Assembly (NCBI GenBank): GCA_016201015.1
Contig: JACQDQ010000066.1
Location: 1-33,384, forward strand
Direction of reading: 5' to 3'
Source: Pseudomonadota bacterium
GTDB lineage: Bacteria; Pseudomonadota; Alphaproteobacteria; CACIAM-22H2
DNA: 33,384 nucleotides
Below, piece by piece: positions 10,662 through 20,069 of this stretch. Below the pieces are notes generated by a model. That model was not told the origin of the DNA. It did not search any database and worked only from the letters and a program-made list of their open reading frames with translations. Positions within the stretch are counted from its first letter, which is position 1, and every line of letters starts with the position of its first letter. A program made the position numbers and the translations under genes.

Positions 10662-10826
10662 GCATCACATGGCGATTTTGGAAGTGATTCGTGCGGGGAC
10701 GGGGCATCGTGTCAGGATGAAACTGGACATCGCCGCCGACGAGACCGGTCCGCGTCGCGGCGGCGTTGCCATGCCGTGCGCGACGGTTGGTGTCGGCGAA
10801 GCGATACTGGGCTCCGTCTGATTCCT

Positions 10827-12332
10827 ATGGAACAGTCTATGGCATTTGCGGGGCTGGCGGATCGCATCATCGACCGCAAGGTGCGTGGCCGCGCTGTCGC
10901 CCATCTCCGACAGGCCGGCGTGCGATTGCCGACCTTCGCCGAGCTTGCCGACCCCGCGGCGAGCGCCGTGCGCGTGCCGGCCGCCGTCGATCCCGATGCG
11001 CCGGCCGCAGCCAACCTGTTCCGCGTGCACTGGTACAACGACGCGGCGCGTCGCGGCCGCGATGCGGTGCCGGGCTATGTCGAGCTGCCGTCGGAATTGA
11101 CCGGCATCAAGGCGCGGATCGTCGTCGCGCTCGGTGAGCGCTTCCCGATGATCGCGGCGCACAAGGTGCTGCCGGCCTATGCCTGCTTGGTGACGCGGCT
11201 CATCACCGGGGGCTTCGATCCGACGCGGCATCGCGCGATCTGGCCGTCGACCGGGAATTACTGCCGCGGCGGTGTCGCCATCTCGCGCATTCTCGGCTGC
11301 CGTGGCGTTGCCGTGTTGCCCGAAGGCATGAGTACAGAGCGCTTCGCCTGGCTGGGGCGCTGGGTCGCCGATGCCGCCGATATCGTTCGCACGCCGGGCA
11401 CCGAGAGCAATGTCAAGGAGATCTACGACAAATGCGACGAGCTGTCGCGCGATGAGACGAACGTCATCCTCAATCAGTTCTGCGAATTCGCCAACTATCT
11501 CAGCCATTACGTGTGCACCGGCCGCGCGCTCGAGCGCGTGTTCGAGGATCTAGGTGCGCCCGGATCTCGCCGTCGCCTGGCGGCCTTCGTGGCGACGACC
11601 GGCTCGGCCGGCACGCTTGGCGCCGGCGACTATCTCAAGTCGCGGCATGGCACCAAGATCGTCGCCGTCGAGCCGGTGGAATGTCCGACATTGCTTGCCA
11701 ACGGCTACGGTGCCCACAACATCCAGGGCATCGGCGACAAGCACGTGCCATTGATCCACAACGTGATGAATACGGATCTCGTGGTCGGCGTGTCCGACAC
11801 CAGCACGGACAGTCTCAACGCCCTGTTCAATACGGAGGAGGGGCGCCGCTACCTCGTCGAACGCAAGCAGATCGACGCGAGTATCGTCGCGCAGATGAGT
11901 CGTATTGGTCTCTCCGGCCTCGCCAATGTGCTCGCGGCGATCAAGACGGCGCGCCATCTCGAGCTGTCCGAGGATGACGTGATGGTGACGGTCGCCACCG
12001 ACAGTGCGGCGCTCTATGCGAGCGAGCGCGACAAGACCATCGCGGCGCGCTTCGCCGGCGCGTTCGACCGCGTGGCGGCGGCCGAGGTGTTCGGCCAACA
12101 TCTGGCCGGAATCGGCAGCGATCACGTCCTCGAGCTCGGTCATCATGAGCGCCGCCGCATCTTCAATCTCGGCTACTTCACCTGGGTCGAGCAGCAGGGC
12201 GTGCCGTTGCCCGATTTCGATCGTCGTAAGGACCAGGGTTTTTGGCAGGGCCTGCAGGCGCTGGTGCCGGCGTGGGACGCGCTGATCGCGGAATTCAATG
12301 CCGAAAGCGGAGTGAATTCAGTTGGCTCATAG
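10827..12332 (+). CDS. PLP-dependent enzyme, cysteine synthase/tryptophan synthase beta (fold type II) superfamily
   Basis: Start set at [13 protein letters not shown]; '[16 protein letters not shown]', '[16 protein letters not shown]', '[17 protein letters not shown]'. Confidence 0.8.
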   Translation: MEQSMAFAGLADRIIDRKVRGRAVAHLRQAGVRLPTFAELADPAASAVRVPAAVDPDAPAAANLFRVHWYNDAARRGRDAVPGYVELPSELTGIKARIVVALGERFPMIAAHKVLPAYACLVTRLITGGFDPTRHRAIWPSTGNYCRGGVAISRILGCRGVAVLPEGMSTERFAWLGRWVADAADIVRTPGTESNVKEIYDKCDELSRDETNVILNQFCEFANYLSHYVCTGRALERVFEDLGAPGSRRRLAAFVATTGSAGTLGAGDYLKSRHGTKIVAVEPVECPTLLANGYGAHNIQGIGDKHVPLIHNVMNTDLVVGVSDTSTDSLNALFNTEEGRRYLVERKQIDASIVAQMSRIGLSGLANVLAAIKTARHLELSEDDVMVTVATDSAALYASERDKTIAARFAGAFDRVAAAEVFGQHLAGIGSDHVLELGHHERRRIFNLGYFTWVEQQGVPLPDFDRRKDQGFWQGLQALVPAWDALIAEFNAESGVNSVGS

Positions 12333-12365
12333 CGCGACGGGGCGGTCACCGAATGGAGGGCGATC

Positions 12366-13319
12366 GTGATCAAGAGCTACGCCCAACTGCGAGCGGAGAC
12401 GGCAGCCCGCGACCGCAGCCTGCGCGAAAAGGTCATGTCGCTCGAGGACGCAGCGGCGCTGGTCCAGGACGGCGACCATGTGGCGATCGGCGGCTGCACG
12501 GTCTCGCGCACGCCGATCGCCATGCTGTGGGCGCTGATCCGCGCGCGCAAGCAAGACCTCGAGATTTCGCGCAGCATCACATCCACCGAAGGCGATCTGC
12601 TGTTCGCCTCGGGCGCCAGCCGGCACATCCAGACGAGCTGGTTCAGCCAAGGCATCGTCTGGGGCGTCTCCAAGGTCATGCGCCACTACACCGAGTCGAA
12701 ACAGGCGCGGTTCGAGGAGTGGAGCCACATGTCGATGGGCCTGCGCTATCGCGCCGGCGCCATGGGCATTCCCTTCATGCCGATGCGGTCGATGATGGGA
12801 TCGGACGTGGCGGGCCAGCTTGCCGATATCAAGCCGTTCGACTGCCCGTTCACCGGCGAGAAGCTGCTGCTGGTGCCGGCGCTCAACCCCGATGTCGCAT
12901 TGATCCACGTGCAGCGCTGCGATGCCTATGGCAATGCGCAGATCGATGGGCTGCAATTCATGGATGGCGATATCGCCATGGCGGCCAAGCGGGTGATCCT
13001 GACCACCGAGCGTATCGTCTCGAACGATCAGATTCGCCGTGCGCCGGACCACACCAAGATTCCGTTCATCGCTGTCGATGCCGTGGTCGAGGTGCCCTAT
13101 GGCTGCGCGCCGCACGAATGCTATGGCTTGTATGAGCCGTTTTTCACGCATTTGGACTACTACGCCGAGATCACGACGCGCGATGCGGCCGGCGGCGTGC
13201 GCGAGTATCTCGACCGCTACTACTACGCGCCCAAGAATTGGGCGGCGTATCTCGAACTCCTCGGCCTCGACAACATCCTCTCGGCGGCCCGGCGCGGGAG
13301 GAGCATCTACGATGTCTAG
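12366..13319 (+). CDS. CoA-transferase subunit A (glutaconate CoA-transferase-like)
   Basis: GTG start with upstream GGAGGG; 'ALVQDGDHVAIGGCTVSRTPIAML', 'ALNPDVALIHVQRCDAYGNAQIDG'. Confidence 0.87.
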   Translation: MIKSYAQLRAETAARDRSLREKVMSLEDAAALVQDGDHVAIGGCTVSRTPIAMLWALIRARKQDLEISRSITSTEGDLLFASGASRHIQTSWFSQGIVWGVSKVMRHYTESKQARFEEWSHMSMGLRYRAGAMGIPFMPMRSMMGSDVAGQLADIKPFDCPFTGEKLLLVPALNPDVALIHVQRCDAYGNAQIDGLQFMDGDIAMAAKRVILTTERIVSNDQIRRAPDHTKIPFIAVDAVVEVPYGCAPHECYGLYEPFFTHLDYYAEITTRDAAGGVREYLDRYYYAPKNWAAYLELLGLDNILSAARRGRSIYDV

Positions 13320-14082
13320 GAACGGCTCCTACACCGCCTCCGAATTGCTGGCGGTGATGAGCTGCCGGCTGCTCAAGGATGGGCAAACGGTGTTCGCCGG
13401 CGTCGGCATTCCGCTGCTGGCGGCGACGCTGGCGCAGCGTCTGCACGCCCCCGGCCTCACCATCCTGTTCGAGGGGGGCGTGCTCGGGCCGTTCGTCGTG
13501 GCGGGGGAACTGCCGCCCTCGACCAACGAGCAGCGCTGTACGCGCCGGGCCAACATGTTGCTCACCATCACCGACGTGCTGCTGCTGCTGCAGCGCGGCT
13601 ATGTCGATGTCGGCTTCATGGGCGGCGCGCAGATCGACTGCCACGGCAACCTCAACAGCTCGTTCATCGGCGATCCGGCCAAGCCCAAGATTCGTCTGCC
13701 GGGAACTGGCGGCGGCAACGACATCGCCAGTCTGGCGCAGATGATCGTCGCCATGAAGCACGAGAAGCGGCGCTTCGTGGAGAAGGTGGACTTCATCACC
13801 AGCCCGGGCTTCCTAGATGGCGATACCAGCCGCCGCGATTCCGGCCTTGTCGCCGGCGGCATGTATCGCGTGGTGACCGACCTCGCCGTGCTGGGGTTCG
13901 ACGACAAGAGCAAGCGGATGAAGGTGTTGGCGTTGCACCCCGGCGTCGTTGGGCGCAGCGTGCAGGACAATACCGGCTTCGACCTCGGCATCGGTAGCGA
14001 TGTGCCGGCCACCGAGCCGCCGAGCGAGCGCGAGCTCAGGGCATTGCGCGAGCTCGATCCCGATCGGCTCTACATCGCCTGA
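13312..14082 (+). CDS. CoA-transferase subunit B (glutaconate CoA-transferase-like)
   Basis: Starts MSRNGSYTASELLAVM; 'LTILFEGGVLGP' retains the expected catalytic Glu region; 8-nt overlap (ATGTCTAG) with subunit A. Confidence 0.87.
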   Translation: MSRNGSYTASELLAVMSCRLLKDGQTVFAGVGIPLLAATLAQRLHAPGLTILFEGGVLGPFVVAGELPPSTNEQRCTRRANMLLTITDVLLLLQRGYVDVGFMGGAQIDCHGNLNSSFIGDPAKPKIRLPGTGGGNDIASLAQMIVAMKHEKRRFVEKVDFITSPGFLDGDTSRRDSGLVAGGMYRVVTDLAVLGFDDKSKRMKVLALHPGVVGRSVQDNTGFDLGIGSDVPATEPPSERELRALRELDPDRLYIA

Positions 14083-14134
14083 AGCGCGGCCGGCGACCCT
14101 CGCCGCGCGGTCCAATCGTCAGAGAGGGAAGGAC

Positions 14135-15088
14135 ATGGCAGCGAAGGCAACGACGTTCGGCATCGCGATGCGCAACTTCACCCGCTATCCGGAGCTGCCG
14201 GATGCCGGGCGGCTCATCGACTACGGCATGCGCATGGAGCAGCTCGGCTTCGAATCGCTGTGGGTGTGGGACCATGTCCTGCTCGGCACCGATCCGCATT
14301 TTCCGATCATCGACTCGCTCTCGCTGCTCACGGCGGTTGCCGCGCGCACGACGAAGATCAAGCTCGGTACGGGCGTGCTGGTGCTGCCGCTGCGCAATCC
14401 GCTCGCCCTTGCCAAGCAGCTTTCGAGCATCGACCTCATCTCGAACGGCCGTCTGATCCTCGGCATGGCGTCCGGCTGGTACAAGCGCGAATTCGACGCG
14501 CTCGGCGTTCCGTTCAATCGCCGCGGCAAGATCATGGACGAGAACATCGAGATCATGACGCGCCTGTGGCGCGAGGATTCCGTCACCGCCGAGATTCCGC
14601 CTTACAACATGCGCCAGGCGGTGATGTTTCCCAAGCCGGCGCAGCGCCCGCGCCCGACCATCCTGATCGGCGGCTATGTCGACGCGGTGCTGAAGCGCGC
14701 CGGGGTCGCCGGCGATGGCTGGTTGACGTATTTCTACACGCCCGAGGGCTTCACGCGGTCGTGGACCAAGGTCCGCGGCTTCGCCGCCGAGGCCGGCAAG
14801 GATCCCGACGCGCTGCTCAACGGCAATCAGCTGCCGATCATGGTCGGCAAGTCGCGGGCCGCCGTCGAGGAGAGGATGAACGAGTGGCTGCGCACCGAGT
14901 GGGATTTCGCCTCATGGAGCGAGTCGACACCGCAAAGCGCGGTGATGGGCACTGTCGATGAGTGCGTGGCGCAGCTCAAGGAGCACATCAACGTCGGCGT
15001 GCAGCGCCTCATCTTCGTTCCGTACCGCTATGAAGCAGAGCAGATCGAGATCATCGCCAAGGAAATCGTGCCCCGGCTCCAGCGCTGA
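14135..15088 (+). CDS. LLM-class (bacterial luciferase-like) oxidoreductase, probably F420-dependent
   Basis: [21 protein letters not shown]...'[55 protein letters not shown]'; 'GAxR'-like preceding SD GGAAGG. Confidence 0.85.
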   Translation: MAAKATTFGIAMRNFTRYPELPDAGRLIDYGMRMEQLGFESLWVWDHVLLGTDPHFPIIDSLSLLTAVAARTTKIKLGTGVLVLPLRNPLALAKQLSSIDLISNGRLILGMASGWYKREFDALGVPFNRRGKIMDENIEIMTRLWREDSVTAEIPPYNMRQAVMFPKPAQRPRPTILIGGYVDAVLKRAGVAGDGWLTYFYTPEGFTRSWTKVRGFAAEAGKDPDALLNGNQLPIMVGKSRAAVEERMNEWLRTEWDFASWSESTPQSAVMGTVDECVAQLKEHINVGVQRLIFVPYRYEAEQIEIIAKEIVPRLQR

Positions 15089-15148
15089 GGCGGCGCTATT
15101 CCTGTCCGAACACCGTCCGGCTGCACGGTCGCGCCGGGGAGCTGATCG

Positions 15149-16138
15149 ATGATAACGCCATCGCGAGCAGAAATCGTGCCGCTGCTTTCGGTTCGCGGAC
15201 TCACCGTCGACCTGATCAAGCGAAGCGGCAAGACACGGCTGATCAGCGGGATCGAATTCGACGTATCGGCCGGCGAAATGCTCGGCATCGTCGGCGAAAG
15301 CGGGAGCGGCAAGAGCCTGACGGCATTGTCGCTCCTGCGGCTGCTCGGACCGGGTCTTCGCATCGCCGCGGGCGAAATCCTCTTCAATGGCCGCGATCTC
15401 GCGACTCTGCCGGAGCGGGACCTGCTTGGCGTCCGCGGCGGCGAGATCGGGATGATCTTCCAAGAGCCGATGACCTCGCTCAATCCGCTGATGCGGATCG
15501 GCGATCAGATCGTCGAATCGCTGGTGGCCCATCGCGGCGCCGATCGGACGACGGCGCTGGCCGAGGCGCGGCGGCTGCTGGATCGCGTGGGCATTGCCGA
15601 TTCGGCCGCGCGGGTTCTTGCCTATCCCCACGAGCTATCGGGCGGCATGCGCCAGCGCACCATGATCGCGATGGCGCTGATTTGTCGCCCCAGGCTGCTG
15701 ATCGCCGACGAGCCGACCACGGCGCTCGACGTGACGATCCAGGCCCAGATCCTGGCGCTGCTCGACGAGTTGCGGCGGGAGCTCGGCATGGCGGTAATCC
15801 TGATTACCCACGATCTCGGCGTGATCGCCGAATATGCCGACCGCGTCGCCGTCATGTATGCCGGCCGCGTGGTCGAGACCGCCGCGGCGCCGGAGCTGTT
15901 CGCGCGACCGCGCCATCCCTATACGCGCGCGCTGATTCGTTCCATGCCCGACATCGGCGCCAGCGTCGAACGGCTGGAGTCCATACCCGGAACCGTGCCG
16001 CATCCGGGCGACATGCCGACAGGCTGCCGGTTCCACCCGCGCTGCACCGATGCCGTTCCCGCCTGCGCGGCGCGCGATCCGATGCCGATCGTGGTTGGGC
16101 CGCAGGCACAAGTCTCCTGCATTCTTTATACGTCGTGA
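15149..16138 (+). CDS. dppD: Dipeptide/oligopeptide ABC transporter ATP-binding protein DppD/OppD
   Basis: Walker [18 protein letters not shown]-terminal GCRFHPRC motif. Confidence 0.9.
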   Translation: MITPSRAEIVPLLSVRGLTVDLIKRSGKTRLISGIEFDVSAGEMLGIVGESGSGKSLTALSLLRLLGPGLRIAAGEILFNGRDLATLPERDLLGVRGGEIGMIFQEPMTSLNPLMRIGDQIVESLVAHRGADRTTALAEARRLLDRVGIADSAARVLAYPHELSGGMRQRTMIAMALICRPRLLIADEPTTALDVTIQAQILALLDELRRELGMAVILITHDLGVIAEYADRVAVMYAGRVVETAAAPELFARPRHPYTRALIRSMPDIGASVERLESIPGTVPHPGDMPTGCRFHPRCTDAVPACAARDPMPIVVGPQAQVSCILYTS

Positions 16139-17130
16139 TGTTACCGCTCGTTTCCGTCAACGGCCTGGTCAAGCACTTTCCGCCGCGGCGCGGATTGTTC
16201 ACCGGCGGTACGGCGCATGCGGTGCGGGCGGTGGACGGCATCAGCATCGACATACTGCCGGGGGAAACGCTGGGCCTTGTCGGCGAGAGCGGCTGCGGCA
16301 AGTCGACGGTTGGCCGGCTGCTGGTGCGACTGCTCGATCCGACGGCGGGGCGCGTGATGTTCGACGGCATCGACCTTGCGGTGCTGCAGGGACGCCGCCT
16401 GCGCACCATGCGAAGGCAATTCCAGATGGTCTTCCAGGATCCGGTCGGCTCATTCAATCCGCGCATGACCGTTCGGGCGATCGTGACCGAGCCGATGCGT
16501 CATCTGGGCGCCCACCGCGCGGAGCGACGACAGCGGGCGGCCGAAGTGCTGGAGCTGGTGGGGCTGAGCGCGGACCACGGCGAGCGCTACCCGCACCAGT
16601 TTTCCGGTGGACAGCGCCAACGCATCGGGATCGCCCGTGCGCTGGCGGTCAATCCGCGATTCTTGGTCTGCGACGAGCCCGTATCGGCGCTGGACGTTTC
16701 GATCCAGGCGCAGATCGTAAACCTGCTCAAAGATCTGCAGAAGAAATTCAAGCTGACCTATCTCTTCGTATCGCACGATCTGCGCGTGGTCAGGCATATC
16801 TCGGATCGGATCGCCGTGATGTATCTCGGCGAAATCGTCGAACTTGCCGACACGCGGGCCCTGTTCGCCGCGCCGCAGCACCCCTACACGCGCGCATTGA
16901 TCGCGGCGGTGCCAAAACTCCGCGCCGATGGCGACAGGCGAGTGCCGCCGATCACGGGGGAAGTGCCAAACCCGGCCGATGCTCCGGCGGGGTGCCGGTT
17001 TCACACCCGCTGCCCGCACGCCACCGACCATTGCCGCGCGGTAGCGCCGGTGTTGCGCAACCTGGGCGGCGGACATCTTGCCGCCTGCCACTTCGCGGTG
17101 GAGTCGCAACGACCCGCCGCGGTCAGTTGA
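16138..17130 (+). CDS. dppF: Dipeptide/oligopeptide ABC transporter ATP-binding protein DppF/OppF
   Basis: ATG overlaps the dpp[21 protein letters not shown], '[11 protein letters not shown]'. Confidence 0.9.
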   Translation: MLPLVSVNGLVKHFPPRRGLFTGGTAHAVRAVDGISIDILPGETLGLVGESGCGKSTVGRLLVRLLDPTAGRVMFDGIDLAVLQGRRLRTMRRQFQMVFQDPVGSFNPRMTVRAIVTEPMRHLGAHRAERRQRAAEVLELVGLSADHGERYPHQFSGGQRQRIGIARALAVNPRFLVCDEPVSALDVSIQAQIVNLLKDLQKKFKLTYLFVSHDLRVVRHISDRIAVMYLGEIVELADTRALFAAPQHPYTRALIAAVPKLRADGDRRVPPITGEVPNPADAPAGCRFHTRCPHATDHCRAVAPVLRNLGGGHLAACHFAVESQRPAAVS

Positions 17131-17968
17131 CCGGGCGGGACCGGGGATCGAGACGGTCGCGCAGACCGTTGCCGAACATATTGATGCCCCACACCAGCAG
17201 GATGATCGCCAGGCCGGCAAGATTGGCGATCCACGGCGCTATCAGCAGCCGGTCGCGGCCTTCGGCCAGAATGTTGCCCCAAGTCGGCGCCGGCGGCGGC
17301 ACGCCGAGCCCGAGGAAGCTGAGCGCCGTCTCCTGCAGGATGACGCGCGCCACCTGCAGGGTCGACAGCACGGTCAGCACCGGCACGAGCTGCGGCAGGA
17401 TGTGCAGCCAGATAATCGACAGTCCGGTGGCGCCGAACGAGCGGGCCGCTTCGACATAGGGCCGTTCGCGCAGCGATCGGGTCTGCGAATAGCTGATCCG
17501 GGCATAGACCATCCAGCCCGAGATGCCGAGCACCAGAACCAGGTTGAGTACGCTGCCGCCGACTGCCGCTACCACCAGCACTGCAAGCAGCACCTCGGGC
17601 AAGGCGAGATGCGCGTCGGCGAGGCGCATGACGACCTGTTCCACGCGTCCACTGCGCAATCCGGCGCTCATGCCGAGAAATGAGCCGATGATGCAGGAGA
17701 GGAGCATCGCCGCCAGGCCGACCAGGATCGAGATGCGCGAGCCGAAGATCAGCCGCGACAGAAGATCGCGGCCGTAATTGTCGGTGCCGAGCAGATGCGC
17801 CGTGCTGCCGCCGTCGTCCCATGCCGGCGGCTTCAACCGCAGCATCAGGTTCTGCTGCATCGGATCATACGGGGCGAGGTAGGGCGCGAAGATCGCGACG
17901 GCGACGATCGCCGCGATCACCGCGCCCCCGCACCACAGCTTGAGATCGGCGCCGATACCCGGCCGCAT
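17123..17968 (-). CDS. dppC: Dipeptide/oligopeptide ABC transporter permease DppC/OppC
   Basis: '[28 protein letters not shown]', typical DppC. Confidence 0.92.
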   Translation of the reverse strand: MRPGIGADLKLWCGGAVIAAIVAVAIFAPYLAPYDPMQQNLMLRLKPPAWDDGGSTAHLLGTDNYGRDLLSRLIFGSRISILVGLAAMLLSCIIGSFLGMSAGLRSGRVEQVVMRLADAHLALPEVLLAVLVVAAVGGSVLNLVLVLGISGWMVYARISYSQTRSLRERPYVEAARSFGATGLSIIWLHILPQLVPVLTVLSTLQVARVILQETALSFLGLGVPPPAPTWGNILAEGRDRLLIAPWIANLAGLAIILLVWGINMFGNGLRDRLDPRSRPVN

Positions 17969-17972
17969 GATG

Positions 17973-18902
17973 TCAATTCATCCTGATACGTGGGTCGATG
18001 ACCGACAGGGCGACGTCGACGGCAAGATTGCACAACATGATCGCCGCGCTCATGACGAAGACGCCCGCCATCACGACCGGAATATCGCGCTGGAAGATGC
18101 TGCTGATGATCAGCCGACCGACGCCCGGCCACGCGAACACGGTCTCGGTGATGATCGAGCCGCCGATCAGCACGCCGAGCTGGAGGCCGAGCAAAGTCAG
18201 GATCGGCGCGATGGCGTTGGGCACCACATGGCGAAACAGCACGAGACGCTCGCGAATGCCCTTCGATCGCGCCGTGGTGACGAACTGCTCGCCCAAGACA
18301 TCCAAGATGCTTGTACGGGTGACGAGGACGAAATTGGGAAACTGGAAGGCGGCCAGAGTCAGCGCCGGGAGAACCAGGTTGGCCCATTCTCCGTAGCCGG
18401 ACGTCGGCAGCCAGCCGAGATAGAGCGCGAAAAGCTGTATCAGGAGAATGCCGAGCCAGAAGCTCGGCATCGATTGGCCGACGATAGCCAGACTCGAGAC
18501 AACGAAGTCGGCGACGCCGTCGCGCCGCGCGGCGCAATAGAGTCCGAGCATGAAGCCAATCCCCACAGCGACGAGCATGGATGCGGCGACCAGTTCGAGT
18601 GTGGGGACGACCCGCTGCAGCACCAGCGGCAGCGCCGGCTCGGAAAACACCATCGACCGGCCGAAATCGCCGTTGATGATATCGACAAGGAACAGCGCGA
18701 ACTGCACCGGCAGCGGCCGGTCCAGGTTCATCGTGCGGCGCAGTTCGGCCGCTTGTTCCGGCGTGCCGTTGATATCGAGGAACAGGCTGACCGGATCGGC
18801 GGTCAGCCGAAGGGTCAGGAAGACGACCAGCGCGAGAAACGCGAAGGTGACGGGCAGCAGCGCGATGCGGCGGACGATGTAGCGCAGCATCGCGCCGGGC
18901 AT
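17973..18902 (-). CDS. dppB: Dipeptide/oligopeptide ABC transporter permease DppB/OppB
   Basis: MPGAMLRYIVRRIALLPVTFAF...; 'TRTSILDVLGEQFVTTARSKGIRERLVLFRHVVPNAIAPILT'. Confidence 0.92.
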   Translation of the reverse strand: MPGAMLRYIVRRIALLPVTFAFLALVVFLTLRLTADPVSLFLDINGTPEQAAELRRTMNLDRPLPVQFALFLVDIINGDFGRSMVFSEPALPLVLQRVVPTLELVAASMLVAVGIGFMLGLYCAARRDGVADFVVSSLAIVGQSMPSFWLGILLIQLFALYLGWLPTSGYGEWANLVLPALTLAAFQFPNFVLVTRTSILDVLGEQFVTTARSKGIRERLVLFRHVVPNAIAPILTLLGLQLGVLIGGSIITETVFAWPGVGRLIISSIFQRDIPVVMAGVFVMSAAIMLCNLAVDVALSVIDPRIRMN

Positions 18903-18907
18903 CCGGA

Positions 18908-20038
18908 TCAGATGACGAAGAGTTCCTCGTTTTGGAAATACTTGGCGTGCCAGATCGGACCGCTTTCCGTAATTTCGATGATGTCCTCCATGTGATAGCC
19001 GAGCTCGCCGACCCAGCGCGCGAGTGTTTCCACCGCCGTAATCATGCCCGGTTCGTAGACCAGATCCTCGTGCGGTCCGACGATCGGCCGTTCGTGCACA
19101 TTGAGGCCGATCGAGTGCCCATTGTGCGAGTAGGCGAAGGCGAGGCCGGCCTTCTCCTGCATCCGCTTCGCCGTTTCGAACAATTCGCGACCGGTCTTGC
19201 CGGGACGGCACATCTCGATGATGGCGTGATGAACGTCGCGGAGCTTCTTCCAGTATGAAAGGTCGTCGGGGGTCGGCTTGCCCACCTTCGCGGTCCGGCC
19301 GACATTGGAATAGTACTCCTTGAAGAAGCCGCCCGAATCCGCCTTGACGATGTCGCCCTTCTGCACGCGATACTCGGATGGCGACATGTGCGGGAAGCCG
19401 GTATTGGCGCCGGCGTTGAGATGGTTGAACGCGACCATGTCGGCGCCCTGGATCAGGATGTTCTCGGCCAGGCGGTTGGCGAGCGTCTTCTCGGTCTCGC
19501 CGATGCACACCGACGAGTAGGTGGCAAGAAACGCCCGTTCCGTGCCGTGGAAGGCGCCGATGATGATTTCGCGCTCGCGCGGCGTCTTCATCATGCGGAC
19601 GCGGGCAAGCAGCGGCTCGGCCGGGCTGATCTTCAGCTTGGGCAGTTGCCGGGTAAGATCGTTGTAGTACTTGGCGGCAAGGTATTCCGTCTCCAACGCG
19701 ACGTGGCCATTCTCCAGCTTGAGCTCGCGCAGAATGCCGGCCAGCGCCGTGATCGGGTCGAGCGTGAATTCCTGGTAAGTGCGGACGTCCTGGACCCACG
19801 TGTTCTTCTTCACATAGGCGGCCTCGATCAGACAGACGAGAAAGATCGGATCGCGCCCTTTGGGCCAAACGATGAATGCCAGCCGGTCGCGGATGCTCAC
19901 CTGGGTCGAGATGCTTACGTCGCCGGCGTAGCGCACGTTCTCCGGCGACACGGCGATCACGGCGTCGAAGGCGCTCTTGGCGATGGCGCGCTCAAGGCCC
20001 TTCATGTCGCCGATGGCATCTTCCTGGCGCTTGGTCAT
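18908..20038 (-). CDS. M24-family peptidase-like protein (creatinase/Xaa-Pro peptidase fold)
   Basis: 'KADSGGFFKEYYSNVGRTAKVG', 'HNGHSIGLNVHERP', 'YEPGMITAVETL', 'MEDIIEITESGP'. Confidence 0.87.
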   Translation of the reverse strand: MTKRQEDAIGDMKGLERAIAKSAFDAVIAVSPENVRYAGDVSISTQVSIRDRLAFIVWPKGRDPIFLVCLIEAAYVKKNTWVQDVRTYQEFTLDPITALAGILRELKLENGHVALETEYLAAKYYNDLTRQLPKLKISPAEPLLARVRMMKTPREREIIIGAFHGTERAFLATYSSVCIGETEKTLANRLAENILIQGADMVAFNHLNAGANTGFPHMSPSEYRVQKGDIVKADSGGFFKEYYSNVGRTAKVGKPTPDDLSYWKKLRDVHHAIIEMCRPGKTGRELFETAKRMQEKAGLAFAYSHNGHSIGLNVHERPIVGPHEDLVYEPGMITAVETLARWVGELGYHMEDIIEITESGPIWHAKYFQNEELFVI

Positions 20039-20069
20039 TCTCTGCTCTCCTCGGATTGCGGATGGGGGG

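Noticed and set aside
12333-12365. Possible TAG readthrough fusing the PLP enzyme to CoA-transferase subunit A (same frame)
   Set aside because: A good Shine-Dalgarno (GGAGGG) precedes GTG at 12366 and both proteins have natural ends; ordinary stop and restart.
15682-16137. N-terminal extension of the dppF ORF
   Set aside because: Overlaps dppD out of frame; the real start is the ATG at 16138, coupled to the dppD stop.
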